In this document: piece after piece, positions 1-5,588 of the stretch
How positions within the stretch are numbered: position 1 is the stretch's first letter
Layout: each line of letters opens with the position of its first letter
Origin: Clostridia bacterium
Lineage (GTDB): Bacteria; Bacillota; Clostridia; UBA1381
NCBI GenBank assembly: GCA_017380475.1
Contig: JAFODX010000073.1
Span: 1 to 8,277 of the forward strand
Direction of reading: 5' to 3'
Length of the DNA stretch: 8,277 nt
Made by a program: the position numbers and the translations under genes
The notes under the pieces: generated by a model
Databases searched by the model: none
Told to the model about the DNA's origin: nothing
The model's input: only the letters and a program-made list of their open reading frames with translations

Positions 1-371
1 AAATCGAGAATGAACGAAATTTCAGGATAAATACTTCTGAATTCTGATATAATGTCGGTCAGCGTTGTACGGTTATTATTGATAAGCAGATGTATTTTTC
101 CGTGTATTTTGCCCGACATATCAGAAATATCATTTTTTGCCTGTTCTATTTCAGAAAAAATGTTATCGACAGCTTTCAGAAAACGTTTACCGTTGTCGTT
201 TAATGTGAGTCGGTTTGCAGTTCTGTCAAACAACTGTATTCCAAGCTCGTTTTCAAGCTTTTTTATTGACGCTGACACACTTGACGGCGGAACTCTGAAA
301 TGTGTTGCAGTATGAGATATATTTTCTGTTTTTGCAGTGTGCTGAAAATATGTAAGCTGTAAAAATTCCAT
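1..371 (-). CDS. LysR-family transcriptional regulator, N-terminal part (truncated by window edge)
   Basis: This is the first 123 codons of a leftward gene that continues past the left edge. Translated on the minus strand from the ATG at 371-369, it begins MEFLQLTYFQ. A winged helix-turn-helix follows at about residues 18-40 (ISHTATHFRVPPSSVSASIK), then KKLENELGIQLFDRTANRLTL, the standard LysR pattern of recognition helix, linker and wing. Residues from about 90 start the ligand-sensing domain, entering the usual periplasmic-binding-like fold near IHLLINNN. The start is well supported: GAGGAG lies about 8 bases upstream and a promoter matches further up. LysR proteins bind DNA as tetramers and respond to a small metabolite, often controlling a divergent neighbour, here the EamA transporter gene. 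The ligand is unknown and the effector domain lies largely outside the window. Family assignment is firm; the regulatory target is inferred from gene layout. Confidence 0.93.
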   Translation of the reverse strand, partial: MEFLQLTYFQHTAKTENISHTATHFRVPPSSVSASIKKLENELGIQLFDRTANRLTLNDNGKRFLKAVDNIFSEIEQAKNDISDMSGKIHGKIHLLINNNRTTLTDIISEFRSIYPEISFILD

Positions 372-392
372 TTTTATCACTCCTCGGCAAAT

Positions 393-421
393 ATTATACC
401 ATATATTTTGATGTATAGCAA
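393..421 (-). promoter_or_regulatory. Sigma-A-type promoter of the LysR gene
   Basis: On the minus strand, TATAAT (plus-strand 393-398) is preceded by a 17-base spacer and TTGCTA (plus-strand 416-421). A TGG just before the -10 gives an extended -10. Transcription would begin about 15 bases before the AGGAG ribosome binding site of the LysR gene. The -10 is a perfect match and the -35 matches 4 of 6. Confidence 0.7.
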
Positions 422-439
422 GTGCATATTATTATATTC

Positions 440-455
440 TTTACAAAATGGTAAA
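440..455. promoter_or_regulatory. Candidate operator: TTTAC-N6-GTAAA dyad
   Basis: Two perfect 5-base inverted arms (440-444 and 451-455) flank six bases. The dyad contains a T-N11-A spacing (T442 to A454), the loose signature of LysR-type binding sites. It covers the -35 box of the transporter promoter. Such short AT-rich dyads occur by chance, so the operator role is inferred from position only. Confidence 0.35.
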
Positions 456-468
456 AAGGGTATATAAT
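440..468 (+). promoter_or_regulatory. Sigma-A-type promoter of the transporter-hydrolase pair
   Basis: TTTACA at 440-445, a 17-base spacer and TATAAT at 463-468 form a near-consensus promoter pointing right. The transporter ATG is at 500, preceded by GGGAGG at 487-492. It lies back to back with the LysR promoter, with 18 bases between the two -35 boxes, so one bound regulator could affect both. Confidence 0.8.
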
Positions 469-499
469 AGTAAAAAATATTCATGCGGGAGGCAATCAA

Positions 500-1375
500 A
501 TGAAAAAAGGTTTAATTTACACAATTATAACGGCTATTGCATTCGTTACGTTTGAGCCGGTCAGCAAGCTTATTGCAGGCTCTGTAAGTCCGTTCGGAAT
601 AGCGTTCTGGAGATTTATTTTAGGTGCATTGCTGTTATGTCCTTTTGCAATTATAAAAGTCAAAAAGGACGGAATGCATATAAAGGCAAAGGACTGGATG
701 ATGATGGCAGGTCTTGGCGTGCTTTTCATATGCATAAGTATGACGGCTTTGCAGTTTGCTGTAGGCTTGGCAGATAATCCTGCACTTATCGCAATTATTT
801 TTTCTGCAAACTCTGTTACTACCATACTCTTTGCAATGCTTATTCTCAGAGAGAAAATGACGGCAAATAAGGGCATTGCTGTGATTCTGGGCGTGATTGG
901 AATTGCTATATGTGCTGATTTTAAAACAGGCGAGAACTTGTCGGCAGTATTGCTTGCGGTTGTTTCGGCATTGACCTTCAGCATCTACACTGTACTGTGC
1001 AGAAAGTATACAAAGCATCTTGGTGCAGCTGTTCAGACTACGGGTTCGTTTTTACTCGGAAGTATAGTTTTGCTTGTTGTACTTCTTATAGGCAGACAGG
1101 ATATAATTCCGGAAATGAACACGGAAAACGTACTTGTTATGCTATATATCGGACTTTTTGTTACAGGCATAGGCTACTGGAGTTATTTCCGTGCAATGGA
1201 AAAGGGTGGTACGATTATGGCATCACTTGCGTTCTTTATTAAGCCGGTTCTTACCCCGTTTGCGACTTTTGCAATAAACGGTATTGTGCCGGATTTAAAG
1301 GTATTTGTTGCGGTTTTGTTCATAGTAGGCGGTTCGTACTTTGCAGTTTACAAAAAGGATAAAAAGGTGAGATAA
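500..1375 (+). CDS. EamA/DMT-family transporter (ten-helix drug/metabolite transporter)
   Basis: This 291-residue protein has the length and plan of the drug/metabolite transporter superfamily: two EamA repeats of five helices each in the cytoplasmic membrane. Hydrophobic segments appear at about residues 6-25, 33-53, 66-86, 95-115, 124-140, 147-166, 177-197, 210-230, 238-258 and 266-284. Typical features are the early FEPVSK and WRF in helices 1-2, and LREKMTANKGIAVILGVIGI at the helix 4-5 junction, a hallmark of repeat one. The second repeat ends with a basic, lysine-rich tail, as expected for a cytoplasmic C terminus. Family members move amino acids, nucleosides, sugars or other small metabolites, usually outward; sequence alone does not give the substrate or direction. 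The ATG at 500 has GGGAGG seven bases upstream. The stop is one base from the hydrolase ATG, so the two genes are almost certainly co-transcribed and translationally coupled. The LysR gene is divergent. Confidence 0.93.
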   Translation: MKKGLIYTIITAIAFVTFEPVSKLIAGSVSPFGIAFWRFILGALLLCPFAIIKVKKDGMHIKAKDWMMMAGLGVLFICISMTALQFAVGLADNPALIAIIFSANSVTTILFAMLILREKMTANKGIAVILGVIGIAICADFKTGENLSAVLLAVVSALTFSIYTVLCRKYTKHLGAAVQTTGSFLLGSIVLLVVLLIGRQDIIPEMNTENVLVMLYIGLFVTGIGYWSYFRAMEKGGTIMASLAFFIKPVLTPFATFAINGIVPDLKVFVAVLFIVGGSYFAVYKKDKKVR

Positions 1376-1376
1376 T

Positions 1377-2111
1377 ATGGAAAAATTCAAATACGGAGAA
1401 CACGAAAACCAATATGTGGTAGTATATCTTCCTGAATCGGATACATTTCCAGTCTGTGTTTATCTGCACGGCGGAGGACTTGGAGCGGGAGTGCCGGAGC
1501 AGGAGTTTGTAGACAGCCTTGTAAAAAAAGGTGTAGCGGTTGTAAGCGGTCAGTACAGAATGTATCCTGATGCAAAATATCCGCAGTTCATTGAGGACGG
1601 AGCATCTGTTATCGCCTGGGCAAAGGAAAATATGGAAAAGTACGGTAATGTTACCGACCTTTTCGTTGTCGGCACAAGTGCGGGTGCATACATATCAATG
1701 ATGCTTTGCTTTGATAAAAAGTATCTTGCAAAGCACGGAATCAGCAACGACGATATTTCAGGCTATATTCACAACGCAGGTCAGCCCACGACCCATTTCA
1801 ATGTTTTAGAAGAGCGTGGTCTGGATTCAAGACAGGCAATTATAGATGAAGCGGCACCGCTTTATCACATCTGTGAGGACAAGTATCCGCCGATGGAATT
1901 TATTGTTGCAGACAATGATATGGCGTGTCGATATGAGGAGACAAAGCTCCTTATGGCAAAGCTTGCACAGTTTGGTCACGATATGTCGGCAGTAAAATTC
2001 CGCCTGATGGAAAATTACGAACACTGTGAATACAAATACCTGATTGATGAGAACGGAAATTATATCTTTGCAGATATAATTTATGACTTTGTAACAAGCA
2101 ATTCAAAATAA
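1377..2111 (+). CDS. Alpha/beta hydrolase (esterase/deacetylase-like, BD-FAE/HSL type)
   Basis: This 244-residue cytoplasmic protein has no signal peptide. It carries the marks of the hormone-sensitive-lipase-like branch of the alpha/beta hydrolase fold. HGGG at residues 31-34 supplies the oxyanion hole, GTSAG at 99-103 is the nucleophile elbow with Ser101, Asp179 or Asp181 in VADND is the likely acid, and His216 in YEHCEY is the likely base. SGQYRMYPDAKYP at about 57-69 and PLYHI at 161-165 are typical of small carbohydrate-esterase-like members. The expected reaction is hydrolysis of an ester, such as an acetyl or short acyl group; the substrate is unknown. Translation probably couples to the transporter: AAAGGTGAG at 1363-1371 lies inside the end of the transporter gene and the stop-start gap is one base. 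Context suggests it acts on a compound handled by the transporter or the downstream isomerase. The family call is strong; the specificity is not. Confidence 0.9.
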   Translation: MEKFKYGEHENQYVVVYLPESDTFPVCVYLHGGGLGAGVPEQEFVDSLVKKGVAVVSGQYRMYPDAKYPQFIEDGASVIAWAKENMEKYGNVTDLFVVGTSAGAYISMMLCFDKKYLAKHGISNDDISGYIHNAGQPTTHFNVLEERGLDSRQAIIDEAAPLYHICEDKYPPMEFIVADNDMACRYEETKLLMAKLAQFGHDMSAVKFRLMENYEHCEYKYLIDENGNYIFADIIYDFVTSNSK

Positions 2112-2121
2112 GTTTTATCTA

Positions 2122-2149
2122 TTGACATTTCAGGTAAATGTGGTATAAT
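2122..2149 (+). promoter_or_regulatory. Near-perfect promoter of the isomerase gene
   Basis: TTGACA at 2122-2127 and TATAAT at 2144-2149 both match consensus exactly, with a 16-base spacer and a TGG that extends the -10. It lies in the 72-base gap after the hydrolase, so the isomerase gene can be transcribed on its own. No terminator is visible between the hydrolase and this promoter, so readthrough from the transporter promoter is also possible. Confidence 0.85.
2125..2141. promoter_or_regulatory. Candidate operator 1: ACATTT-N5-AAATGT dyad in promoter spacer
   Basis: Perfect 6-base inverted arms (2125-2130 and 2136-2141) flank five bases. The site fills the spacer between the -35 and -10 of the isomerase promoter, overlapping the last three bases of the -35. 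This is a classic position for a repressor operator. No regulator can be named. Confidence 0.45.
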
Positions 2150-2166
2150 AAGTATAACAAATACTT
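2150..2166. promoter_or_regulatory. Candidate operator 2: AAGTAT-N5-ATACTT dyad at the start point
   Basis: Perfect 6-base inverted arms (2150-2155 and 2161-2166) flank five bases, starting immediately after the -10 hexamer and spanning the expected transcription start. Its layout of 6-5-6 is the same as the dyad at 2125-2141, with centres 25 bases apart, although the arm sequences differ. Confidence 0.35.
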
Positions 2167-2183
2167 GAAACGAGGTAAAATTT

Positions 2184-2957
2184 ATGAACAAAATAGGTAT
2201 ACAGCTTTATTCTGTAAGAGACCATCTTACTACGGAAGAAGATGCGAGAGCTACATTTAAAAAGCTCAGAGAACTCGGCTATACGGAGGCACAGACTGCC
2301 GGATGTTACGGTATGGATTACGGTGTGTTTGGCAAGCTTGCAAACGATGCAGGTATCGAAATAGTCGGAACACACGACCCGTTTGAACCGATGGTAAACG
2401 ATATAGAAACCTGTATAGAAAATCACAAAAAGCTTGGCACAACCAATATGGGTATCGGCGGTTTCGGTTGGGGTGTCAGTGAGTCAGCCGTGGTGGAGCA
2501 GTTTATTGCTGATGCCAATAAGGTTGCAAAACGCCTTAAAGAAGAGGGTATGAAGTTTACATACCATAACCACAGCCAGGAATTCATTAAGCTTGACAAC
2601 GGCAAGACAATGATGGAAATGTTTATGGACGGATTTGACGATAATGTTTCGTTCGTGCTTGATACATACTGGGTGCAGAATGCAGGCGGTGATGTCTGCA
2701 CATGGATAGAAAAGCTCGCAGGAAAAATTGACATACTTCACCTTAAGGATATGGCGGTTAAGTATGATGAAAACAATGCGGTTGTATCATATATAACAGA
2801 GGTAGGTAACGGAAACATTGACTTTAAAAAGGCAATAGAAACAGCCGAAAAGTGCGGTGTTAAGTATTTCTGTGTAGAGCAGGATAACTGCCCGTTCGAA
2901 TTTGAACCGAGCCTTAAGGCATCAAGTGACTATCTGCATAAGCTTTGCGGATTCTAA
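2184..2957 (+). CDS. Sugar phosphate isomerase/epimerase-like TIM-barrel protein (xylose isomerase-like family)
   Basis: This 257-residue protein has the length and pattern of the xylose isomerase-like TIM barrel (AP endonuclease 2 superfamily). It opens with IGIQLYSVRD, the first barrel strand typical of IolE- and YcjR-like proteins, and has KKLRELGYTEAQ at 26-37. Likely metal and substrate residues lie on successive strands: YHNHSQEF at 127-134 (His128, His130, Glu133), VLDTYW at 158-163 (Asp160), ILHLKD at 184-189 (His186, Asp189), EVGNGNIDF at 206-214 (Glu206) and VEQD at 231-234 (Glu232). The family performs metal-dependent keto-aldose isomerisation or epimerisation in the cytoplasm, and also includes inosose dehydratases and 3-keto-sugar enzymes. 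The true substrate cannot be told here. Start: ATG at 2184 with GAGG at 2172-2175. It follows the transporter-hydrolase pair in the same direction but has its own promoter, and ends at a strong hairpin terminator. Confidence 0.9.
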   Translation: MNKIGIQLYSVRDHLTTEEDARATFKKLRELGYTEAQTAGCYGMDYGVFGKLANDAGIEIVGTHDPFEPMVNDIETCIENHKKLGTTNMGIGGFGWGVSESAVVEQFIADANKVAKRLKEEGMKFTYHNHSQEFIKLDNGKTMMEMFMDGFDDNVSFVLDTYWVQNAGGDVCTWIEKLAGKIDILHLKDMAVKYDENNAVVSYITEVGNGNIDFKKAIETAEKCGVKYFCVEQDNCPFEFEPSLKASSDYLHKLCGF

Positions 2958-3002
2958 AGACATAAAAAAACACTTCAAATCTGAAGTGTTTTTTTATGTC
3001 TT
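2957..3002. terminator. Bidirectional Rho-independent terminator between convergent genes
   Basis: A perfect inverted repeat has 21-base arms at 2957-2977 and 2982-3002 around a four-base AATC loop. The core stem is CACTTCA/TGAAGTG with an A7 run on the left and a T7 run on the right, so each strand reads a hairpin followed by a U-tract. The arms reach the last two bases of both stop codons: TAA at 2955-2957 for the isomerase and the complement of TAA at 3001-3003 for the ComM-like gene. It should stop transcription from both sides. Confidence 0.93.
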
Positions 3003-4530
3003 AATATCCTATTCTGTCAAAGTTTCTGTACTGGATTGCCTCGGCGATATGTAAAGTCTTAATATCGTCTGATGCATCAAGGTCGGCGATAGTTCTTGCG
3101 ACCTTTAAGATTTTGCTGTGTGCTCTTGCACTCAATCCAAGACGGTCAAATGCAGATTTCAAGAGTTTACTTTCAGCTTCGCCCAATGCACAGTATTTAT
3201 CAAGCATTGCGGCGGTCAACTGTGAGTTTGCGGTTATATTATCGCTTGCATAACGTTCAAGCTGGATTTTGCGTGCCTTATTTACACGTTCCTTAATCTG
3301 TGCGCTTGTGTCGCCGTCGGCAAGCTTTGAAAGGTCGTCATATTCCACCGCCGGAACTTCTATCTGAATATCAATTCTGTCAAGTAACGGAGCTGATATT
3401 TTTGAACGGTAACGCTGTACCTGTGCAGGTGTACACGTGCAGACACGGTTCGGATTATTCCGGTTTCCGCAGGGACAAGGATTCATCGCGGCTATGAGCA
3501 TAATGTTACACGGATAAGACAGTGTCGCATTTACTCGTGAAATTGTTATAATCCCATCCTCAAGCGGCTGACGCAAAACCTCAAGGGTGTCACGTCGGAA
3601 CTCCGGTAACTCGTCAAGGAACAACACACCACGGTGAGCAAGCGACAGCTCGCCGGGACGAGGAACAGAGCCACCGCCGGAGAGTGCATTTGCCGAAACC
3701 GTATGATGCGGACTTCTGAACGGACGTGACGTTATAAGCGGTGTGCGTTCAGGCAGTGTTCCTGCTATGGAATGAAGCTTTGTAACTTCAAGCATTTCCT
3801 CAAATGTCATGTCGGGGAGTATTGTGCTTACACGCTTTGCAAGCATTGACTTACCTGTTCCGGCAGGCCCCGACATCAAAATATTATGAAGACCGCTTGC
3901 TCCGACTTCAATTGCACGTTTTGCCTGCTCCTGCCCTTTTACCTCACGCATATCGCAGAGTGCAAGGGTGGATGCTGTTGCAAAGTAGTCTATGTCGGTC
4001 TCGAAAGGCTTTATCGGACGGATTCCGTCATAGTGGTCTATTACGTCGTTAAGCGTTTTAACGGGGTAAATTTCAATACCCTCTATAACTGCCGCTTCAT
4101 CTGCGTTATCGGCAGGAACAAAGCACTTTTTGATATTATGCTCGTATGCTGATATTACCATCGGGAGTATTCCACGTATCGGCTTGACAGCCCCGTCAAG
4201 TGCAAGCTCACCTAAAAACACAACCTCATTGCGGTCGCATATATCAATCTGTTTTGATGCATCAAGAATTGAAAGCGTTATTGCAAGGTCAAACCCCGAG
4301 CCTTCTTTTTTCAAAGATGCCGGTGCAAGATTCATTGTGATACGCTTTTTAGGATATTCACAGCCACAGTTTTTGATTGATGCTTTTGCACGTTCGCGTG
4401 CCTCTTTTACTGTAGCATCGGGTAATCCGATGATATCAAACGCAACGATACCGTTGGATATATCGGTTTGTACTTCTATTATGTTTCCGTCAAGTCCCGT
4501 AAGCGCTACGGTATTTATTTTAGTAAGCAT
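3001..4530 (-). CDS. comM: ComM/YifB-family AAA+ ATPase (Mg-chelatase-like)
   Basis: This 509-residue protein matches the full length of the ComM/YifB family. Residues about 1-165 form the Lon-protease-like N-terminal fold, with FDIIGLPDATVKEARERAKA at 31-50. The AAA+ module follows: Walker A GPAGTGKS at 221-228, SRPFRSPHHTVS at 268-279, Walker B VLFLDE at 302-307, sensor 1 in AAMNPCPCGN at 347-356 and PLLDRID at 381-387. A cysteine pair set (Cys352, 354, 364, 366) suggests a small metal site. The C-terminal Mg-chelatase domain (about 410-509) holds GLSARAHSKILKVARTIADL with the sensor 2 Arg. Experiments on Gram-negative ComM show a hexameric helicase that extends branch migration during natural transformation; the role in Clostridia is less clear. 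The family is often misnamed a magnesium chelatase subunit, but no bacteriochlorophyll genes are nearby. ATG at 4530 is preceded by GAAAGG on the minus strand. It is single, convergent with the isomerase gene and divergent from yhbY. Confidence 0.95.
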   Translation of the reverse strand: MLTKINTVALTGLDGNIIEVQTDISNGIVAFDIIGLPDATVKEARERAKASIKNCGCEYPKKRITMNLAPASLKKEGSGFDLAITLSILDASKQIDICDRNEVVFLGELALDGAVKPIRGILPMVISAYEHNIKKCFVPADNADEAAVIEGIEIYPVKTLNDVIDHYDGIRPIKPFETDIDYFATASTLALCDMREVKGQEQAKRAIEVGASGLHNILMSGPAGTGKSMLAKRVSTILPDMTFEEMLEVTKLHSIAGTLPERTPLITSRPFRSPHHTVSANALSGGGSVPRPGELSLAHRGVLFLDELPEFRRDTLEVLRQPLEDGIITISRVNATLSYPCNIMLIAAMNPCPCGNRNNPNRVCTCTPAQVQRYRSKISAPLLDRIDIQIEVPAVEYDDLSKLADGDTSAQIKERVNKARKIQLERYASDNITANSQLTAAMLDKYCALGEAESKLLKSAFDRLGLSARAHSKILKVARTIADLDASDDIKTLHIAEAIQYRNFDRIGY

Positions 4531-4560
4531 AGCATTTCGCCTTTCATTGTTATTGATTTC

Positions 4561-4589
4561 AGTATACCATAAAAAGGAAATAATTTCAA
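4561..4589 (-). promoter_or_regulatory. Promoter of the ComM-like gene
   Basis: On the minus strand, TTGAAA (plus-strand 4584-4589), a 17-base spacer and TATACT (plus-strand 4561-4566) form a good sigma-A promoter with TGG before the -10. The predicted leader is about 25 bases, too short for a riboswitch. Confidence 0.75.
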
Positions 4590-4635
4590 CATTAAAATAA
4601 AATTAACTTTTTGTCACAGGAAATGGCATAAATGC
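4590..4635. other. AT-rich spacer between divergent promoters
   Basis: These 46 bases lie between the -35 boxes of the ComM-like gene and the yhbY operon. The left half (4590-4612) is almost pure A and T, which would suit an UP-element for either promoter. I see no clear dyad or small gene in it. Confidence 0.4.
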
Positions 4636-4664
4636 TTGACATAAGGGAATAAATGTGATAAAAT
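4636..4664 (+). promoter_or_regulatory. Promoter of the yhbY-nadD-yqeK-rsfS-leuS operon
   Basis: TTGACA at 4636-4641, a 17-base spacer and TAAAAT at 4659-4664, with TG one base before the -10, form a strong extended -10 promoter. The expected start is near 4671, about 25 bases before the yhbY ATG. It is the only good promoter I see ahead of the five genes. Confidence 0.8.
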
Positions 4665-4695
4665 ATTACAGATTATATTATAAAGGGAGATTCTG

Positions 4696-4998
4696 ATGAT
4701 TACAGGCAAGCAAAGAGCATATCTGCGTAAAATCGGACACACAATGCAACCAATATTCCAGATAGGAAAAGACGGGCTTACAGACACCGTTATTGTTGCG
4801 ATTGATGAGGCACTTGAAAAACGCGAAATTATAAAAATTTCAATACTTGAAACTGCAATGCTTGACACGAGAGAAACGTGTGACGAGGTTGCAAGACGGC
4901 TTCTGGCAGAGCCTGTTCAGGCAATTGGCGGAAAGTTTGTTCTGTACCGTAAGTCCTCAAATGAAAAATACCGTAAAATTGAACTTCCGAGAAAATGA
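4696..4998 (+). CDS. yhbY: YhbY/CRS1-family RNA-binding ribosome assembly protein
   Basis: This 100-residue protein consists of one CRM (YhbY) RNA-binding domain, the normal size for the bacterial family. It opens with MITGKQRAYLRKIGHTMQPI, the conserved first helix. The IGKDGLT loop at 23-29 is the family's GxxG-like RNA contact, where GKNGLT or GKGGLT is usual. The last strand is VQAIGGKFVLYRKSS at 74-88. YhbY associates with pre-50S ribosomal particles and helps late large-subunit assembly in the cytoplasm; it corresponds to B. subtilis yqeI. ATG at 4696 follows AAGGGAG at 4683-4689. It is the first gene of the operon, and its TGA overlaps the nadD ATG by four bases (ATGA at 4995-4998), so nadD is probably translated by the same ribosomes. 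The 5' neighbour seen in B. subtilis (aroE/aroD side) is absent here. Confidence 0.95.
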   Translation: MITGKQRAYLRKIGHTMQPIFQIGKDGLTDTVIVAIDEALEKREIIKISILETAMLDTRETCDEVARRLLAEPVQAIGGKFVLYRKSSNEKYRKIELPRK

Positions 4999-5588
4999 AA
5001 AAGGTTGGAATTTTAGGCGGTACATTTGACCCCATACACCTTGGTCATATCGAGCTTGCACGCTGTGCATTAAATCAATATGAACTTGACACAGTACTTG
5101 TTATGACGGGCGGTATGCCGCCGCATAAGCGAGGGGTAATCACCGATGCAGCTTTGCGTCATGAAATGGTAAAGCTTGCACTTTCGGGTGAGGAGGAAAT
5201 TGTCCCATACGATTACGAGGTTTCAAAAACCGAATATTCATACACGGCAAAAACACTGACCGAACTGAAAAAGCTTCATCCCGAGTGGGAGATATATTTC
5301 ATAATCGGCGAGGACTCACTGCAGGATTTAACGAAGTGGTATGAACCGCAAACCGTTACGGATAATTGCATACTGCTTGTATATCCGAGGGATAATAAAT
5401 ACGATTTGGATAACCTTATAGCAGACCGAAAAAAACAGTTTAATGCGGATATAAGACCGATAAATGCAAAAATCCTTGAGATTTCTTCTACGGAAATACG
5501 CAGACGTATTAAAAACGGTGAATCAGTTTCGGGGTTTGTGGGCAATGAGGTTTGGGAGTTTATAAAAGAAAAAGGACTCTACATCTGA
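4995..5588 (+). CDS. nadD: Nicotinate-nucleotide adenylyltransferase
   Basis: This 197-residue enzyme joins nicotinate mononucleotide with the AMP part of ATP to give deamido-NAD, the shared step of de novo and Preiss-Handler NAD synthesis. It shows the nucleotidyltransferase fold motifs: GGTFDPIHLGH at residues 8-18 with His15 and His18 for phosphate binding, MPPHKRG at 41-47, FIIGEDSLQDLTKWYEP at 102-118 for the nicotinate-ring pocket, and ISSTEIRRRI at 163-172 for ATP phosphate contact. Length is normal for the family. The ATG lies inside the end of yhbY (ATGA overlap) with no strong separate ribosome binding site, which fits coupled translation; the stop overlaps the yqeK ATG by one base. 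A small difference is IIGEDSL, where IIGADSL or IIGTDML is more usual; the Asp is kept, so activity is expected. The order yhbY-nadD-yqeK-rsfS is common in Firmicutes. Confidence 0.97.
   Translation: MKKVGILGGTFDPIHLGHIELARCALNQYELDTVLVMTGGMPPHKRGVITDAALRHEMVKLALSGEEEIVPYDYEVSKTEYSYTAKTLTELKKLHPEWEIYFIIGEDSLQDLTKWYEPQTVTDNCILLVYPRDNKYDLDNLIADRKKQFNADIRPINAKILEISSTEIRRRIKNGESVSGFVGNEVWEFIKEKGLYI

Noticed and set aside
52..315. Rightward open frame of 87 codons at the left edge
   Set aside because: It is antisense to the LysR gene, which has clear family motifs, a ribosome binding site and a promoter; this frame has neither a recognisable domain nor a start signal.
397..453. TACCAT (397-402) and ATGGTA (448-453) inverted pair across the LysR-transporter gap
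   Set aside because: Arms are only six bases, 45 bases apart and do not extend; likely chance in AT-rich sequence and partly explained by the extended -10 element.
517..1018. Two leftward open frames inside the transporter gene
   Set aside because: They lie opposite a membrane protein gene with clear EamA features; antisense frames of this length arise from codon bias.
2562..2576. HNH string (residues 128-130) in the isomerase-like protein, as an HNH nuclease
   Set aside because: The surrounding YHNHSQEF is a barrel strand of the xylose isomerase-like family; the beta-beta-alpha metal fold of HNH nucleases is not present.
3001..4530. Magnesium chelatase subunit for chlorophyll synthesis
   Set aside because: The N-terminal Lon-like fold and full length match ComM/YifB, and no chlorophyll gene is near.
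4130..4600. Rightward open frame of 156 codons opposite the 5' end of the ComM-like gene
   Set aside because: It spans the ComM-like start and promoter on the opposite strand, has no ribosome binding site I can support, and the ComM reading is unambiguous.
5552..5587. TTG start twelve codons upstream for yqeK
   Set aside because: It lies within nadD and has no good ribosome binding site. The ATG at 5588 gives the normal family length and the usual TGATG coupling.
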